From contig NZ_CP121354.1 of NCBI RefSeq assembly GCF_029674545.1, forward strand, positions 62,001 to 126,000: a stretch of 64,000 nucleotides of DNA. The letters are read 5' to 3'. Every line of letters begins with the position of its first letter. The first letter of the stretch is position 1. Below are positions 63,093-64,000 of this stretch, in pieces. Source of the stretch: Mesorhizobium sp. WSM4904. GTDB lineage: Bacteria > Pseudomonadota > Alphaproteobacteria > Rhizobiales > Rhizobiaceae. The position numbers and the translations under genes are program-made. The notes under the pieces were generated by a model. The model saw nothing but the letters and a program-made list of their open reading frames with translations. It made no database searches and was not told the origin of the DNA.

Positions 63093-64000
63093 TTACTCGG
63101 CCTTGTCAACGCCGTCGAAGCGATGAATGCCGAGCGGGTCCATCTTGAAGCCGCTGACATTGTTGCGAACGACCGCATAAACCTGGCTGTGAGCCAGCAG
63201 GAAGGCGGGCGCCTGCTTGGCGAAGATTTCCTGCGCCTGCTCATAGAGCTTGGTGCGCTCGCCCTGGTCGCTGGTCTTCTTGGCCTTCTGGATCAGGTCC
63301 TCGAAGTCCTTGTCGCACCAGCTGGAGTAGTTCGAGACGCCGATGGCCGAGCAGGCGAAGAGGGTGGCGAAGAAGTTGTCCGGATCGCCATTGTCGCCGG
63401 TCCAGCCGATCTGGAAGGCGCCGGGACGGTCCTTCTTCTTGCCTTCCTCGCGATACTTCGTCCATTCGTAGTTGACGATGTTGGCCTTGACGCCGACCTT
63501 GGCCCAGTCGGCCTGGATCAGCTCAGCCGCGCGCTGGAAGTTCGGGTTGTACGGACGCACGCGGTCGGCGGCCCAGAGCTGGATTTCCTTCAGCCCGGCA
63601 TCGGCCAGCACCTTCTTGGCCGCTTCAGGGTCGTAGGAATCGAACTTCACATCCTTGTTCCACGACCACATGGTCGGCGGGATCAGGTTCTGGGCCGGCG
63701 TGGCACCTGCATCCTGGAACAGCGACTTGATCAGGGCTTCCCGGTCGATCGCCTGGTTGAGCGCATGACGAACCTCGGGCTTGTCGAGCGGCGGGATCGT
63801 CGTGTTGTAGCTCATGTAGCCGATGTTGAGGCCGGCCTGGTCCATCAGGGTCACGTCCTTGTTGGCCTTGATGGTGGCGATGTCGGCCGGGTTCGGATAG
63901 GGCGCGACGTCGCATTCGCCGGCCAGCACCTTCTGGATGCGGGCGGTCGCGTCAGGCGTGATGGCGAAGACGAGGTCGTCGATCTTCTCCTTGCCCTTGA
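63093..64000 (-). CDS. dppA: Dipeptide ABC transporter substrate-binding protein DppA (N-terminus outside window)
   Basis: About 302 C-terminal residues are visible; the frame stays open to the window end (KGKEKIDDLVFAITPDATAR before QKVLAGECDVAPYP). SBP_bac_5 features include GYMSYNTTIPPLDKPEVRHA, LNQAIDREALIKSLFQDAG and QIGWTGDNGDPDNFFATLFA. The conserved GDNGDPDNF stretch and gene order point to DppA, which binds dipeptides in the periplasm. The signal peptide is not in the window. Confidence 0.93.
   Translation of the reverse strand, partial: KGKEKIDDLVFAITPDATARIQKVLAGECDVAPYPNPADIATIKANKDVTLMDQAGLNIGYMSYNTTIPPLDKPEVRHALNQAIDREALIKSLFQDAGATPAQNLIPPTMWSWNKDVKFDSYDPEAAKKVLADAGLKEIQLWAADRVRPYNPNFQRAAELIQADWAKVGVKANIVNYEWTKYREEGKKKDRPGAFQIGWTGDNGDPDNFFATLFACSAIGVSNYSSWCDKDFEDLIQKAKKTSDQGERTKLYEQAQEIFAKQAPAFLLAHSQVYAVVRNNVSGFKMDPLGIHRFDGVDKAE

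Overview
The window looks like chromosomal DNA of a Rhizobiales alphaproteobacterium, most likely Mesorhizobium or a close relative. The base composition is GC-rich. The dnaX-ybaB-recR block sits beside a 4.5S/SRP RNA, a yejA1-yejA2-yejB-yejE-yejF importer is present, and nearly every long intergenic gap holds a palindromic repeat of the rhizobial intergenic-mosaic (RIME-like) type. I see no phage, IS element or CRISPR array.

Region 1 (1-9.8 kb) is housekeeping: a truncated lytic transglycosylase, recR, a cell-wall hydrolase lipoprotein, ybaB, dnaX, SRP RNA, a HIT protein, nudC, a Dabb protein, pheA, kdsB and a membrane-anchored cytochrome c. Region 2 (10-19.3 kb) is the YejABEF-type peptide importer with two tandem binding proteins, then a GhrA-like dehydrogenase. 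Region 3 (19.4-25.1 kb) has a TPR-methyltransferase, a ligase-associated exonuclease plus ATP-dependent DNA ligase without the usual helicase, an unrecognised membrane protein and tRNA-Thr(CGU). Region 4 (25.2-32 kb) has an EF-hand protein, an ECF sigma / anti-sigma-like / periplasmic metal-sensor-like operon, two paralogous small GCG-type secreted proteins around a DUF1800/DUF1501 pair, and a PNPOx-like protein.

Region 5 (32.1-53.5 kb) is the most interesting part. It is a large divergon centred on an A+T-rich promoter at 39.1 kb. Leftward it encodes an isatin-hydrolase-like cyclase, a phytoene-desaturase-like flavoenzyme, a MarR regulator and a two-gene IorA/IorB-type 2-oxoacid:ferredoxin oxidoreductase. 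Rightward it encodes a second such flavoenzyme, a complete family-5 ABC importer, a secreted VOC protein, a fused 2-aminobenzoyl-CoA monooxygenase/reductase-type enzyme, an SDR, a second MarR, an enoyl-CoA hydratase, an acyl-CoA dehydrogenase and a Rid protein. No acyl-CoA ligase is present. My inference is a ligase-free route: isatin is hydrolysed to isatinate (2-aminophenylglyoxylate), which is oxidatively decarboxylated to 2-aminobenzoyl-CoA, dearomatised and beta-oxidised.

Region 6 (53.5-59.2 kb) is a GntR-controlled set. Matching TGATCA-N2-TGATCA operators precede both the regulator and an operon of two PLP fold-type I enzymes around an amino-acid importer that has a binding protein and one permease but no ATPase. 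Region 7 (59.4-64 kb) is a leftward dppABCDF-type importer whose binding protein runs off the window. Stem-loop elements lie at the binding-protein/permease junction of all three family-5 importers.
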